Source of the DNA: Pontibacter chinhatensis
GTDB taxonomy: Bacteria; Bacteroidota; Bacteroidia; Cytophagales; Hymenobacteraceae
NCBI RefSeq assembly: GCF_900113285.1
Contig: NZ_FOOT01000003.1
Coordinates: 124,001-188,000 of the forward strand
DNA: 64,000 nt
Direction of reading: 5' to 3'
In this document: in pieces, positions 18,558-27,996 of the stretch
Layout: every line of letters starts with the position of its first letter
How positions within the stretch are numbered: the stretch's first letter is position 1
Translations under genes and position numbers: made by a program
Notes under the pieces: model-generated
What the model was told of the DNA's origin: nothing
The model's input: the letters and a program-made list of their open reading frames with translations, nothing else
Databases searched by the model: none

Positions 18558-19847
18558 TTATAAGCTTGTATATTCTATATCCTTGATTTTGTTACGGAAG
18601 ATGCCTTTCAGATCCACCAGGATCGGGCTACCGTTCATAATCGACTTAAAGTAGTTCTCATCCAGCTCCATATAAGCTTTGTGCGGCACGGCCACCACCA
18701 CGGCATCATAATCCTTACCAGCCTCTTCTACCAAGCCAAAGCCATACTCGTGCTGCAGTTCCTCGGAGCTAGCGTATGGGTCTACTACTTCCACGTTCAC
18801 GTTGAAGCTTTGCAGTTCACGGATCACGTCCACCACCTTCGAATTACGGATATCCTCCACGTTCTCTTTAAATGTAGCCCCCATCACCAGCACTTTCGTC
18901 TGCGAAATGTTCTTGCCACGCATGATCATCATCTTCACCAGTTTGTTAGCGATATGCGCGCCCATGGTGTCGTTGGTCGTGCGGCCGCTTAGGATTACCT
19001 TGGCGTCGTAACCCAACGCTTTGGCTTTGTAGGTCAGGTAATATGGGTCCACGCCGATGCAGTGGCCGCCCACCAGGCCCGGAGAAAAGCGCAGGAAGTT
19101 CCACTTCGTACCGGCAGCTTCCAGCACCTCGTAGGTATTGATGTTCATCCTGTCGAAGATGATGGAAAGCTCGTTCATCAGGGCGATGTTGAGGTCGCGC
19201 TGCGTGTTCTCGATTACTTTGGCCGCCTCGGCTACTTTAATGGAAGAGGCACGGTGTACGCCGGCATCCACCACCAGTTCGTATACTTTGGCAATCTCCT
19301 CGGCAGACTCGGCGTCGCAGCCGGATACCACCTTCACGATTTTAGCCAGCGTGTGCTCTTTGTCACCTGGATTAATGCGCTCCGGCGAGTAACCTACCTT
19401 AAAGTCAGCGCCGAACTTGAGGCCCGACTCGCGCTCCAGCACCGGCACGCAATCCTCTTCCGTGCAGCCAGGGTATACTGTAGACTCAAACACCACGTAA
19501 TCGCCTTTCTTCAGCACTTTGCCTACCGTGGTAGAGGCTGCCAGCAAAGGCTTCAAGTCAGGCTGCGCATGCTGATCGATCGGCGTTGGCACGGCCACGA
19601 TAAAGAAGCGCGCTTCGCGCAGTACGTCCAGGCTATCAGTAAACACAATGTCCGCTCCCTCAAACTCACTGCTCTCCAACTCACCGCTCGGGTCTATGTG
19701 GTTGCGCATCATCTCCACACGTTTGGAGTTGATGTCGAACCCAATCACTTTAACTTTTTTAGCGAAGGCAAGCGCAATTGGCAATCCCACATAGCCTAAC
19801 CCAATGACAGCAAGTTTGGCTTCTTTGTCTAGTATTTCCTGGTACAC
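18558..19847 (-). CDS. Nucleotide-sugar dehydrogenase, TviB/WbpO type
   Basis: 429 residues. Four-electron oxidation of a UDP-sugar C6 to the uronic acid with NAD. N-terminal Rossmann LAVIGLGYVGLPIALAFAKK, then FIVAVPTPID, VFESTVYPGCTEEDCVPVLE, and the catalytic cysteine Cys263 in GGHCIGVDPYYLTYKA; a second Rossmann domain carries VLVMGATFKENVEDIRNSKV. The 'FDINSKRVEMM' and 'YPGCTEEDCVP' pattern is that of UDP-GlcNAc/GalNAc dehydrogenases (TviB, WbpO) rather than Ugd. First gene of the operon; a 199-bp spacer to prmC should hold the promoter. Probably supplies UDP-HexNAcA for capsule or exopolysaccharide. Confidence 0.9.
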   Translation of the reverse strand: MYQEILDKEAKLAVIGLGYVGLPIALAFAKKVKVIGFDINSKRVEMMRNHIDPSGELESSEFEGADIVFTDSLDVLREARFFIVAVPTPIDQHAQPDLKPLLAASTTVGKVLKKGDYVVFESTVYPGCTEEDCVPVLERESGLKFGADFKVGYSPERINPGDKEHTLAKIVKVVSGCDAESAEEIAKVYELVVDAGVHRASSIKVAEAAKVIENTQRDLNIALMNELSIIFDRMNINTYEVLEAAGTKWNFLRFSPGLVGGHCIGVDPYYLTYKAKALGYDAKVILSGRTTNDTMGAHIANKLVKMMIMRGKNISQTKVLVMGATFKENVEDIRNSKVVDVIRELQSFNVNVEVVDPYASSEELQHEYGFGLVEEAGKDYDAVVVAVPHKAYMELDENYFKSIMNGSPILVDLKGIFRNKIKDIEYTSL

Positions 19848-20046
19848 GTTGTATATCGTTTGTTATGTTAGAATTTTTACGCAAACTACCTGGGGCTCAT
19901 TTATCTATGCTAGAACGGGCTAAACCCACTTAGCATTGCCCCAAAATAATCCATTAAAATGGATAACGTCCGCTGGGGCCTAAAATTACCACAAAAGTAC
20001 AATTATAAATAATACTTCGGATATTTTGGAGTGTTTTTCAGAAGTG

Positions 20047-20901
20047 TTACTTAATACCCCGCACGATACGGTCTTTCCCGAACAGGTCTTCTACGATTGT
20101 CGCTTCGGTAAAACCAAGTTGCAACAATAGCTCCCTCACCTGATGCCCATAGCGCTCATTTATTTCAAAGTATAGCGTTCCTCCCTCTTTCAGCAGCTGT
20201 TGCGCCACCTCGCCAATTCTTTTGTAATACTTCAGCGGGTCCTGGTCTGGCACAAACAGCGCCAGGTGCGGCTCATACTGCAGCACGTTCTCCCGCATCT
20301 GCCCTTTCTCCTCTTCCAGCACATAGGGCGGGTTGCTCGTGATAACGTCCAGCGAGGCAGGATGTATACGCGGCACCGGCTCAAAAATATCCGCCTGAAG
20401 CCAGGTTATGGGCAGGTTATACTTTGCTGCATTCGCATTCGCCACCTTCAGCGCGCCCTCCGACACCTCCAACCCGTATACTTTGGCATTTTTCAAATTA
20501 GCCGCCAGGGCCAGCGGGATGCAACCGCTCCCAGCACAGATATCCAGCACGTACAGTCCTGTCTGCCCTTTGTGCTCCCGCAGTACCAGATCTACCAGTT
20601 CTTCCGTCTCAGCCCGGGGAATCAGCACGCGCTCATCCACCTGCAGCTCCAAGCCATAAAAATGCGCCACCCCCAGTACGTACTGCACCGGCTCCTGCCG
20701 CTGCAACCGCTCTACCTTCTGCTTTAGCTGTGCCTCCTGTTCCGGGTTTACCACTTCCTGCTGTGCCAGCGACAGCTGCATGCGGTTTTTCTGCAGCACG
20801 TGCTCCAGCACCAGTTGGGCTATACTTCCCGCCTCCGGCTCAGGATACGCCACTTTTATACTTTCCCGGATGTGCTGCTGTAACTGCTGAACGGTTGCCA
20901 C
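20047..20901 (-). CDS. prmC: Release-factor glutamine methyltransferase
   Basis: 284 residues (PrmC/HemK). Methylates the GGQ glutamine of RF1/RF2 using SAM. An N-terminal helical bundle is followed by QYVLGVAHFYGLELQVDERV and LIPRAETEELV, then the SAM motif LDICAGSGCIPLALA and the catalytic NPPY (TSNPPYVLEEE). Length and order match the family. Monocistronic, followed by a 199-bp spacer before the sugar operon. Confidence 0.95.
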   Translation of the reverse strand: MATVQQLQQHIRESIKVAYPEPEAGSIAQLVLEHVLQKNRMQLSLAQQEVVNPEQEAQLKQKVERLQRQEPVQYVLGVAHFYGLELQVDERVLIPRAETEELVDLVLREHKGQTGLYVLDICAGSGCIPLALAANLKNAKVYGLEVSEGALKVANANAAKYNLPITWLQADIFEPVPRIHPASLDVITSNPPYVLEEEKGQMRENVLQYEPHLALFVPDQDPLKYYKRIGEVAQQLLKEGGTLYFEINERYGHQVRELLLQLGFTEATIVEDLFGKDRIVRGIK

Positions 20902-21138
20902 GTCTATACTTTCTGTTGATTTCGGTATCTTTGCAAAAGTAGAACTTTCTGAGTTAGAAAGTTAGAAGGTTAAAAAGTTAGAAAATTATGGCGCCTTGAC
21001 CTTTCCCTAACTATAAGAGTTTACCTAACCAAGAGTTATGACTCCTTAGATACAAAAGAATAGCGCCTGATTACTGCTTTCCTTTTTCACTTTTTAGCCT
21101 TCTAAATTCCCAACTCTTTAACTCCTAAACTCTCCCCT
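20902..21138. other. Spacer with pentad-like GTTAGAAAGTTAG repeats
   Basis: Between prmC and ribD. It holds GAGTTAGAAAGTTAGAAGG and degenerate copies (about 20949-20986), and on the other strand the related CTTCTAAATTCCCAACTC and TTTAACTCCTAAACTC just before ribD. A plus-strand TATCTTTG (20926-20933) resembles the -7 box and could serve ribD. Confidence 0.5.
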
Positions 21139-22170
21139 ATGTCTGACGAACGATACATGCGACGCGCCCTGGAGCTGGCACAGTTGGGCGGAGGTTATAC
21201 TTCACCAAACCCGATGGTGGGTTGCGTGGTGGTACACAATGGAAGAATCATTGGGGAGGGGTGGCACCAGCAGTATGGCGGCCCCCATGCCGAGGTGAAT
21301 GCCGTTGCTGCCGTGGCGGACAAAAGCCTGCTCCCCGAAAGCCGGGTGTACGTTACGCTGGAGCCCTGCTCGCATTTTGGCAAAACGCCTCCCTGCGCCG
21401 ACATGCTCGTTTCTCATGGGGTAAAGGATGTGGTGATTTGCAACACAGACCCGAACCCGCTGGTGGCAGGGCGTGGCATAAAAAAATTAACCGATGCTGG
21501 TGCCCAGGTAAAAGTAGGCGTACTGGAGCAGGAGGGGCTGGAGCTGAATAAACGTTTCTTCACTTTTCACGCGCAAAAGCGGCCGTTTATACTTTTGAAA
21601 TGGGCCGAAACAGCAGACGGCTTTATTGCAGCGGCTAACTATAAACAGGAGCAGATCAGCGGGCCGCTGGCCAGGCGATTGGTGCACAAGTGGCGCACAG
21701 AAGAACAAGCTATTATGGTGGGCACCCGCACCGCGCTTCATGATAACCCGCAGCTAAACGTGCGGGCGTGGCACGGGCCCTATCCGCTACGCGTAATCAT
21801 TGACCGGGCTTTGCAGCTGCCCCTGCACCTGCACCTCTTTGATGGTGCCCAGCCGACGGTGGTTTATACTTATAAACAGCAGCAGGATCAGGAGAATTTA
21901 TACTTTGTGCAGCTTCAGGAGGAGGCGCCACTGCTTCCGCAAATTATGCAGGACCTGCACCAGCGCAACGTGTTATCAGTGATGGTGGAGGGAGGGACTT
22001 ACCTGCTGGAGAGCTTGCTGCAGGCAAACCTCTGGGATGAGGCGCTTGTGTTTAAGAGCCAGCAAAAAACACTTGGGGAGGGCATAAAAGCCCCTGTCAT
22101 GGCGCACGGCCGGCTACAGGGCATTCAAACTTTAGGCACTGACCAGTTGTTGCACTACCGGAACAGTTAA
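21139..22170 (+). CDS. ribD: Riboflavin biosynthesis deaminase/reductase RibD
   Basis: 343 residues; bifunctional. The N-terminal cytidine-deaminase-like domain has zinc ligands His50 (PHAEVNA, with catalytic Glu52), Cys77 and Cys86 (EPCSHFGKTPPC), and deaminates the pyrimidine intermediate. The C-terminal DHFR-like reductase (FILLKWAETADGFIAA, then AIMVGTRTALHDNPQLNVR and VMVEGGTYLLESLL) reduces the ribose with NADPH. Other rib genes are absent here. Note FIL is written TTT ATA CTT, one of many in-gene TATACTT heptamers. Confidence 0.95.
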   Translation: MSDERYMRRALELAQLGGGYTSPNPMVGCVVVHNGRIIGEGWHQQYGGPHAEVNAVAAVADKSLLPESRVYVTLEPCSHFGKTPPCADMLVSHGVKDVVICNTDPNPLVAGRGIKKLTDAGAQVKVGVLEQEGLELNKRFFTFHAQKRPFILLKWAETADGFIAAANYKQEQISGPLARRLVHKWRTEEQAIMVGTRTALHDNPQLNVRAWHGPYPLRVIIDRALQLPLHLHLFDGAQPTVVYTYKQQQDQENLYFVQLQEEAPLLPQIMQDLHQRNVLSVMVEGGTYLLESLLQANLWDEALVFKSQQKTLGEGIKAPVMAHGRLQGIQTLGTDQLLHYRNS

Positions 22171-22227
22171 CAGTTATCATTGACCAATAATCACACATTC
22201 ACTCATACACTCATTCAAAATTAAAGT

Positions 22228-22710
22228 ATGGCCGAGTCATTAATTATAGACACAAACCTCAGCAAAGAAGAAAAGTATAAAGCGCTGCTTCCGCAGATAG
22301 AAGCCTTGACCGCTGGCGAAACAGACCTGATTGCCAACATCTCAAACATGGTGGCCGCGTTGCGCCAGGGCATGGGTTTCTTTTGGGTGGGGGTATATTT
22401 TAACAAGGAGGGACAACTGGTGCTGGGGCCTTTCCAGGGGCCAATTGCCTGCACACGCATCCCCTACCATAAAGGGGTTTGCGGTGCCTGCTACACCCAG
22501 CAGAAAACCATACTCGTGCCGGATGTAGAAGCCTTCCCGGGCCACATTGCCTGCAGCAGCGACTCTAAATCGGAGATTGTGTTGCCAGCCATAAAAGACG
22601 GCGAGGTAAAACTGGTATTGGACGTGGATAGCGATAAGCTCAACGACTTTGACGAAGTGGACCAGCAATACCTGGAGCAGCTGATGAAGCTGGTGGAGAG
22701 CTGGTACTAG
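22228..22710 (+). CDS. msrC: Free methionine-(R)-sulfoxide reductase, GAF domain
   Basis: 160 residues forming one GAF domain. Reduces free Met-(R)-sulfoxide in the cytosol. Three family cysteines are present: Cys75 (GPIACTRIPY), Cys85 (KGVCGAC) and Cys109 (GHIACSS), plus a further Cys88. NMVAALRQGMGFFWVGVYF and SEIVLPAIKDGEVKLVLDVDSD match fRMsr/YebR proteins. It follows ribD by 57 bases in the same direction and may be cotranscribed. Shares a bidirectional terminator with psd. Confidence 0.9.
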   Translation: MAESLIIDTNLSKEEKYKALLPQIEALTAGETDLIANISNMVAALRQGMGFFWVGVYFNKEGQLVLGPFQGPIACTRIPYHKGVCGACYTQQKTILVPDVEAFPGHIACSSDSKSEIVLPAIKDGEVKLVLDVDSDKLNDFDEVDQQYLEQLMKLVESWY

Positions 22711-22851
22711 TTTCGTTATTAGTTGATCGTTATTCGTTATTGGATGGATATTCCTGTCGCAAGTATAATAGCAGTATAGGCAAGGGCATTCATCAACTGA
22801 ATCCTGACCATCCATTAATTCTGCAAATCCTGATTCAGACAAAAAAAGAAA

Positions 22852-22878
22852 GCCGCTGCAAGTATAACCTGCAGCGGC
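22852..22878. terminator. Bidirectional terminator between msrC and psd
   Basis: Stem GCCGCTGCA (22852-22860) / TGCAGCGGC (22870-22878) with loop AGTATAACC. T-runs flank both sides (AAAAAAAG left, CCTTTTC right). The psd stop lies 47 bases away. The loop plus the last stem base gives an AAGTATA heptamer, as in the hairpin at 60186-60210. Confidence 0.75.
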
Positions 22879-22924
22879 CTTTTCATATTTCTCTTTAGCT
22901 TAATCGTCCTTTGCCAGGTAAAGC

Positions 22925-23608
22925 TTACCCAAACAAGGTCGGTGGCGGGGTTTTCAGCTGGGCGATGACGGTTTGCCCTCCCTTGGTTTTTTGTCCCAGT
23001 TCCGCTTTGATTTCTGTATCCAGCGGCAGGAAGATATCCACGCGCGAGCCGAACTTGATAAAGCCGAACTCCTCGCCCTGGCTTACCTCATCGCCCTCGT
23101 TTACATACCACACAATACGGCGTGCCATGGCTCCGGCAATCTGGCGGAACAACACTTCCGGTCCGGCAGTAGACTCCACCACCACCGTGGTGCGCTCGTT
23201 CTGCGTGCTCGACTTTGGGTGCCAGGCCACAAAGTAGTTGCCCGGGTGGTATTTAAAGTACTTCACAATGCCGGAAACGGGGTTGCGCGTAATGTGCACG
23301 TTTATCGGCGACATGAAGATGGAAATCTGCTTGCGCTTGTCCTTAAAGTACTCCGGCTCCTCCACTTCCTCAATCACTACCACCTTTCCGTCGGCAGGGG
23401 CTATGATTAAGTCCTCGTGCAGCAGCAGCGTACGGTAGGGACTGCGGAAAAACTGCAGGATCAACAGGAAGAGAACGGCAGACACGCCAGAGAACACCCT
23501 GTTGAAGGTGCCATTCTCAGCATTGAAATTGTAGAGCAAAAGGTTCAGCACTACAAGCGCCAGTAAAGTAAAAAATAGTATTTTCCTTCCTTCCTTATGG
23601 ATTTTCAT
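22925..23608 (-). CDS. psd: Phosphatidylserine decarboxylase, short type
   Basis: 227 residues. Makes phosphatidylethanolamine from phosphatidylserine at the membrane. Two N-terminal hydrophobic segments (ILFFTLLALVVLNLLLY and a second at about 38-55) are followed by IIAPADGKVVVIEE, FMSPINVHITRNPVSG and the self-cleavage site FGSRVD, where Ser188 becomes the pyruvoyl group. The GSR site and short length mark the PSD-A type. A terminator follows. It is convergent with msrC. Confidence 0.93.
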   Translation of the reverse strand: MKIHKEGRKILFFTLLALVVLNLLLYNFNAENGTFNRVFSGVSAVLFLLILQFFRSPYRTLLLHEDLIIAPADGKVVVIEEVEEPEYFKDKRKQISIFMSPINVHITRNPVSGIVKYFKYHPGNYFVAWHPKSSTQNERTTVVVESTAGPEVLFRQIAGAMARRIVWYVNEGDEVSQGEEFGFIKFGSRVDIFLPLDTEIKAELGQKTKGGQTVIAQLKTPPPTLFG

Positions 23609-23646
23609 TCGATGCTATTGTTTGCCGCAGGTACTATATAAACTCA

Positions 23647-23680
23647 TAATAGCCCATCCAGTTACGTGGATGGGCTATTA
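23647..23680 (-). terminator. Terminator of the glutamate dehydrogenase gene
   Basis: Perfect 14-bp stem TAATAGCCCATCCA (23647-23660) / TGGATGGGCTATTA (23667-23680) with a six-base loop, between gdh (stop 23728) and psd (start 23608). Confidence 0.7.
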
Positions 23681-23727
23681 CCTGCTTCAAAATTATATAA
23701 TATCCGGAATATTCCTCTAAAAATCTT

Positions 23728-25008
23728 TTAGAAGCCCCCGCGATACTTGTACGTCATGGCCACTTTATCGATGGCTACAATGTAGGCTGCGATACGCATT
23801 GGCACGTTATACTTCTGAGAAGCAGCGTAAACACGCTCGAAAGCCTCGTTCATAATACGCTCGGCGCGCTCGTTCACGCGGTCCAGCGTCCACTTAAAGC
23901 CCATGCGGTTTTGCACCCACTCAAAATATGACACGGTAACACCGCCTGAGTTCGCCAGGATGTCCGGCACGACCATGATACCCTTCTCGTTGATGATGTT
24001 ATCGGCTTTGTAAGAAGTAGGGCCGTTGGCACCCTCTACAATCAGGCGGGCCTGTATCTTGTCCACGTTGTGGATGGTGATCACGTCCTCCACGGCGGCA
24101 GGTATCAGCACATCCACCTTAGCTGTCAGCAGGTCGCCCGGGTCATCCATCAGCTCTGCTCCCTTGTAACCTTCCAAGCGGCCGTTGTGCGCGTTTTTAT
24201 ACTCTATAGCCTCATCAATATCAATCCCGTTGTCGTTCCAGTAGGCTCCGCTAATGTCGCTAACGCCTAAAATCTTCACGCCCCGGTCATTCATCAGCTT
24301 TGCCGCCCAGGCGCCTACGTTGCCGAAGCCCTGTATCGCAGCCGTAGACTTGGCGGGATCCATGCCCAGTTTGTTCATGGCGGCCATGGCCGACACCATC
24401 ACGCCGCGGCCCGTTGCCTCTACGCGGCCCAGCGAGCCACCCAGCACCAATGGCTTACCTGTTACCACCGCATGCTCTGTAGAGCCTTTAGTCTTGGAGT
24501 ACTCGTCCATCAGCCAAGCCATTTCGCGAGGCCCCGTGCCCATATCCGGGGCAGGAATGTCGCGGTCCGGGCCAAAAATATCCTGCAAAGCCGACGTATA
24601 GGCTCTGGTCAGTCGCTCAATTTCACCGGCCGACATGGAGAAGGGGTCGCAGATGATACCGCCTTTGGCACCACCGTACGGGATGTCCACCACGGCGCAT
24701 TTCCAGGTCATCCAGGCGGCCAGGGCCTTCACCTCATCCAGGAATACATCCGGCGCGTAGCGGATACCGCCTTTGGACGGCCCCAGGATAGTGGAGTGAA
24801 TCACGCGGTAGCCCTCGAACACACGCACTTTGCCGTCGTCCATGGTAACGGGCACGTTCACGATTACCTGACGTGTTGGAGACTTGAGTACGTTGTATAC
24901 TTCCTCATCCAACCCCAGCACCTCCGCCGCTATGTTAAAGCGCGACATCATCGACTCGAAAGGATTTTCCTTATCCTTAATCGGAGCTGGCTCTTTGTAT
25001 AACATCAT
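23728..25008 (-). CDS. Glutamate dehydrogenase (hexameric, Glu/Leu/Phe/Val family)
   Basis: 426 residues; a second Met directly follows the first. Interconverts glutamate with 2-oxoglutarate and ammonia. ELFV dimerisation domain: VFEGYRVIHSTILGPSKGG, DIPYGGAKGGI with the catalytic Lys region, PAPDMGTGPREMAWLMDEYS. NAD(P)-binding domain: VAIQGFGNVGAWAAKL-like block (AAIQGFGNVGAWAAKLM) then DISGAYWNDNGIDIDE. Overall closest to GudB/RocG catabolic enzymes. One of three ELFV dehydrogenases in this window. Monocistronic, with its own terminator. Confidence 0.9.
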   Translation of the reverse strand: MMLYKEPAPIKDKENPFESMMSRFNIAAEVLGLDEEVYNVLKSPTRQVIVNVPVTMDDGKVRVFEGYRVIHSTILGPSKGGIRYAPDVFLDEVKALAAWMTWKCAVVDIPYGGAKGGIICDPFSMSAGEIERLTRAYTSALQDIFGPDRDIPAPDMGTGPREMAWLMDEYSKTKGSTEHAVVTGKPLVLGGSLGRVEATGRGVMVSAMAAMNKLGMDPAKSTAAIQGFGNVGAWAAKLMNDRGVKILGVSDISGAYWNDNGIDIDEAIEYKNAHNGRLEGYKGAELMDDPGDLLTAKVDVLIPAAVEDVITIHNVDKIQARLIVEGANGPTSYKADNIINEKGIMVVPDILANSGGVTVSYFEWVQNRMGFKWTLDRVNERAERIMNEAFERVYAASQKYNVPMRIAAYIVAIDKVAMTYKYRGGF

Positions 25009-25110
25009 CTACTCTAAATTTTTATTAGTGAGTAATTAATCAGTGAATTAAAATACGGGGCAAAGTTGAGAATTAAACTTGCAACCTCCTAAGAGCGGGC
25101 AACAAATTTT

Positions 25111-25938
25111 TTAGAAGATTTCGAGGAAGGCGACCACGAACGGGATGACCATCAGCAGACTATCGAAGCGGTCCAGGATGCCGCCATGGCCGGGCAGCAG
25201 CGTGCCAGAATCCTTTACTCCCAGGCTGCGCTTCAGCATCGACTCCGAGAGATCACCCAGCACTCCCACAATGCCCACAATGATGGATACGCCCAGCCAC
25301 TGGTATTGTTCTAAATCGAGGAACACATGTGAGAGGCCATACCCCACCAGCATCGTCACCAGCGTGCCGCCAACCCAGCCTTCCCAGGTCTTTCCGGGGG
25401 ATATGCGCTCGAAGAGCTTGTTTTTGCCGAAGTTCTTCCCGAAAATATAGGCCCCGGTGTCGGAAGCCCAGATCAGCAGCATCAGGCCAAGTATGGGTTG
25501 CCAGCTATACTCCTCCCCGTAGTAGCCCAGCAGGTTCAGCAAGCCAAAGGGCACGGCTATGTAAACAACGCCCGTTATCGTAAAGGCTATGTTAGTGAAA
25601 GGCTGGGGTTTCTTGCGGTACATTTCGTAGATAAATACCAGAAACAGCAGCGGCAGCGAGAGGAAAAGCAACTCGCCTGGGGCAACGTCTTTCTGCACCA
25701 GGAACATGGAGGTAAAGAACACGCCGCCCAGCAGCAGCCCCAGCGGCTTGTTAGCCCGCATGCCCTGCACGCCCACCAACGTATAGAACTCGGCGATGCC
25801 CAGCAGCGTGAGCCCCAGAAAGAGCAGAAAATAGGTCCACTCGCTAAACCAGATGCCGCCGATAAACACCGCGGCGCCCAGTACCCCTACAATAAGTCGT
25901 TGATTTAGATTGCTTAGAGTTGATAGCTTATTGTTCAT
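25111..25938 (-). CDS. cdsA: Phosphatidate cytidylyltransferase
   Basis: 275 residues, about eight membrane helices. Makes CDP-diacylglycerol, the precursor for psd's substrate. The C-terminal CdsA signature is intact: SESMLKRSLGVKDSGTLLPG, then HGGILDRFDSLL, including the S-x2-KR, KD and GHGG-x2-DR residues. WASDTGAYIFGKNFGKNKL is also typical. It follows the CPBP protease gene by 49 bases and precedes gdh. Confidence 0.95.
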   Translation of the reverse strand: MNNKLSTLSNLNQRLIVGVLGAAVFIGGIWFSEWTYFLLFLGLTLLGIAEFYTLVGVQGMRANKPLGLLLGGVFFTSMFLVQKDVAPGELLFLSLPLLFLVFIYEMYRKKPQPFTNIAFTITGVVYIAVPFGLLNLLGYYGEEYSWQPILGLMLLIWASDTGAYIFGKNFGKNKLFERISPGKTWEGWVGGTLVTMLVGYGLSHVFLDLEQYQWLGVSIIVGIVGVLGDLSESMLKRSLGVKDSGTLLPGHGGILDRFDSLLMVIPFVVAFLEIF

Positions 25939-25987
25939 GCCATGACTTACGCCTGCCCGGGGCCTGTGCGTGTTGTAAGGGTTTAGT

Positions 25988-26953
25988 TTATAGTTGTTGC
26001 TCTGTGCCTGCGGCCTGGGCTATACTTTGCGGGCGCAATGGCTGCCGGACAAATGCCTGGCGCAGGAAGTATAGCAGGCCCACACTTACCAGCAACGATA
26101 ACGCGATACTGTACCACGGCATTGCCTCGGTGCTCTCGATATTGGTATCGATGGCGCGGGTTTGCTGCAGGTACAGTAAAAATACGGTAAAGCCGTTGTT
26201 TGCAAAGTGCGCCACAATCGGCACAATGATGCGACCGGACCAAAAGTATAAATATCCGAACAGCGCTCCAAGTATGGCCCGTGGCAAAAAGCCGAAGAAC
26301 TGCACGTGTATGGCCGCGAAGATGATGCCCGTCACCCAGATAGCCACATGGATGTTGCCGGACCAGCGGTGGATCTGTTGCTGCGCGATACCCCGGAATA
26401 CCAGTTCTTCGCCCACGGCAGGTATGGCCGCAAACACCACCAGGCCAATGAGCAGTTCTGGCACCGAATTAAACTGCGTGATAAGCTTGGTGAGTTCGGC
26501 CAGTTGCTCCTCCTGCTGCCGCGCCCACTCCTCAAAGGCACGCATAAAGTCCGGGAAGTTCATGTGGGCGTTCCACTGGATGATGACCGAGTTGGCCGGC
26601 ATAATGGCAATTATCAGGATGCCGCTGAGCAGCACCAGCAGCCACGGCGAAGGCATTTTCCAGTTCAGGTAATCTCCCAGCCTGTAGTTGAGCGAGAGCA
26701 GCAGAAAGGCGGGCGCCACGATAAAGGCAAAGAACTGCAGCACGCCCTGCAAGAGCAACATCACCTGCGGCCCCTGCGGGTGGTCGGCAGGGTTGGTGGC
26801 CACCGTTGCCAGCTCAATGAGGCCTATCCCGAAGATCCAGTTGGCCAACAGCCCTATCACAAACATCGCCACAAAGTAGCCGCCTGCCATGTATACTATC
26901 AGCAGCAACAGTACCCAACTTGGGTGCAGATCTTTCGAGATGAAACCTTTCAT
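25988..26953 (-). CDS. CPBP (CAAX/Abi) intramembrane metalloprotease
   Basis: 321 residues, about eight membrane helices. The motifs are those of the CPBP family: EELVFRG (Glu-Glu-x3-Arg), the downstream AAIHVQFFGFLPRAILGAL His, and IVAHFANNG with a third metal-type His/Asn. Members cleave prenylated proteins or act in peptide and bacteriocin processing; the substrate here is unknown. Upstream of cdsA on the same strand and divergent from dusB across 53 bp. Confidence 0.88.
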   Translation of the reverse strand: MKGFISKDLHPSWVLLLLIVYMAGGYFVAMFVIGLLANWIFGIGLIELATVATNPADHPQGPQVMLLLQGVLQFFAFIVAPAFLLLSLNYRLGDYLNWKMPSPWLLVLLSGILIIAIMPANSVIIQWNAHMNFPDFMRAFEEWARQQEEQLAELTKLITQFNSVPELLIGLVVFAAIPAVGEELVFRGIAQQQIHRWSGNIHVAIWVTGIIFAAIHVQFFGFLPRAILGALFGYLYFWSGRIIVPIVAHFANNGFTVFLLYLQQTRAIDTNIESTEAMPWYSIALSLLVSVGLLYFLRQAFVRQPLRPQSIAQAAGTEQQL

Positions 26954-27006
26954 AGGGAGATTTAGGTTTAATTGGCGTAAATTTACGCGAATAATTAATT
27001 TTTGCT

Positions 27007-27996
27007 TTGGTAAAGATTGCTAACATAGAGCTAGGGGAGTTTCCGTTGCTGCTGGCACCGATGGAGGACGTGAGTGATCCGCCCTTCCGCAAAGTATGCA
27101 AGGCCAACGGTGCCGACCTCATGTACACGGAGTTTATCTCCTCTGAGGGTTTGATACGTGATGCCGCCAAAAGTGTACAAAAACTTGACATTTTCGACTA
27201 CGAGCGCCCCATCGGGATCCAGATTTTCGGGTCAGAGATTGAGTCGATGCGCGAGGCGGCCATTGTCTCCTCGCAGGCCGGCCCGGACCTGATCGACATC
27301 AACTATGGCTGCCCTGTGAAGAACGTGGCCTGCAAGGGCGCCGGTGCCGCGTTGCTGCGCGACATCCCGAAGATGGTGAAAATGACCGAGGAGATCGTAA
27401 AGGCCACGCATTTGCCGGTAACGGTTAAAACACGCCTGGGCTGGGACGAGGACACCAAAAACATTGTAGAGACAGCTGAGCGCCTGCAGGACATCGGCAT
27501 TAAAGCCCTGAGCATACACGGCCGCACGCGCGTGCAGATGTACAAAGGCGAGGCCGACTGGAGCCTGATTGCCGAGGTGAAGAACAACCCGCGCATGCAC
27601 ATCCCCATCTTCGGCAACGGCGATATTGACTCGCCGCAGAAGGCGCTGGAGTACCGCAACAAGTATGGCGTGGACGGCATCATGGTGGGCAGGGCAAGTA
27701 TAGGCTACCCGTGGATCTTTAACGAGATAAAGCACTACATGAAAACCGGTGAGATGTTGCCGGGCCCGACGCTGGAGGAGCGCGTGGAAGTATGCCGCCA
27801 GCACTTTACACACTCGCTGGAGTGGAAGGGCGACAAGCTGGGCATTTTTGAGATGCGCCGCCACTATACTAACTATTTCCGCGGCCTGCCGAACTTCAAG
27901 CCCCTGCGCATGAAACTGGTGCAATCCGAAGACATACAGGAAATCTACGACACGCTCGATGAGATTGCCCATAGCATGAGCTATGAAGAAGTTTAG
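27007..27996 (+). CDS. dusB: tRNA-dihydrouridine synthase
   Basis: 329 residues. Flavoenzyme reducing uridines of the tRNA D-loop. FMN barrel motifs: LLAPMEDVSDPPFRKVCK, IDINYGCPVKNV with the catalytic Cys, GAGAALLRDIPKM, PVTVKTRLGWDED, SIHGRTRVQMYKG and GIMVGRASIGYPW. The only plausible start is TTG at 27007: an in-frame stop lies 15 bases upstream and the next in-frame ATG is inside the first conserved motif. Its stop codon runs straight into GTTAGAGAGTTTT repeats. Confidence 0.93.
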   Translation: MVKIANIELGEFPLLLAPMEDVSDPPFRKVCKANGADLMYTEFISSEGLIRDAAKSVQKLDIFDYERPIGIQIFGSEIESMREAAIVSSQAGPDLIDINYGCPVKNVACKGAGAALLRDIPKMVKMTEEIVKATHLPVTVKTRLGWDEDTKNIVETAERLQDIGIKALSIHGRTRVQMYKGEADWSLIAEVKNNPRMHIPIFGNGDIDSPQKALEYRNKYGVDGIMVGRASIGYPWIFNEIKHYMKTGEMLPGPTLEERVEVCRQHFTHSLEWKGDKLGIFEMRRHYTNYFRGLPNFKPLRMKLVQSEDIQEIYDTLDEIAHSMSYEEV

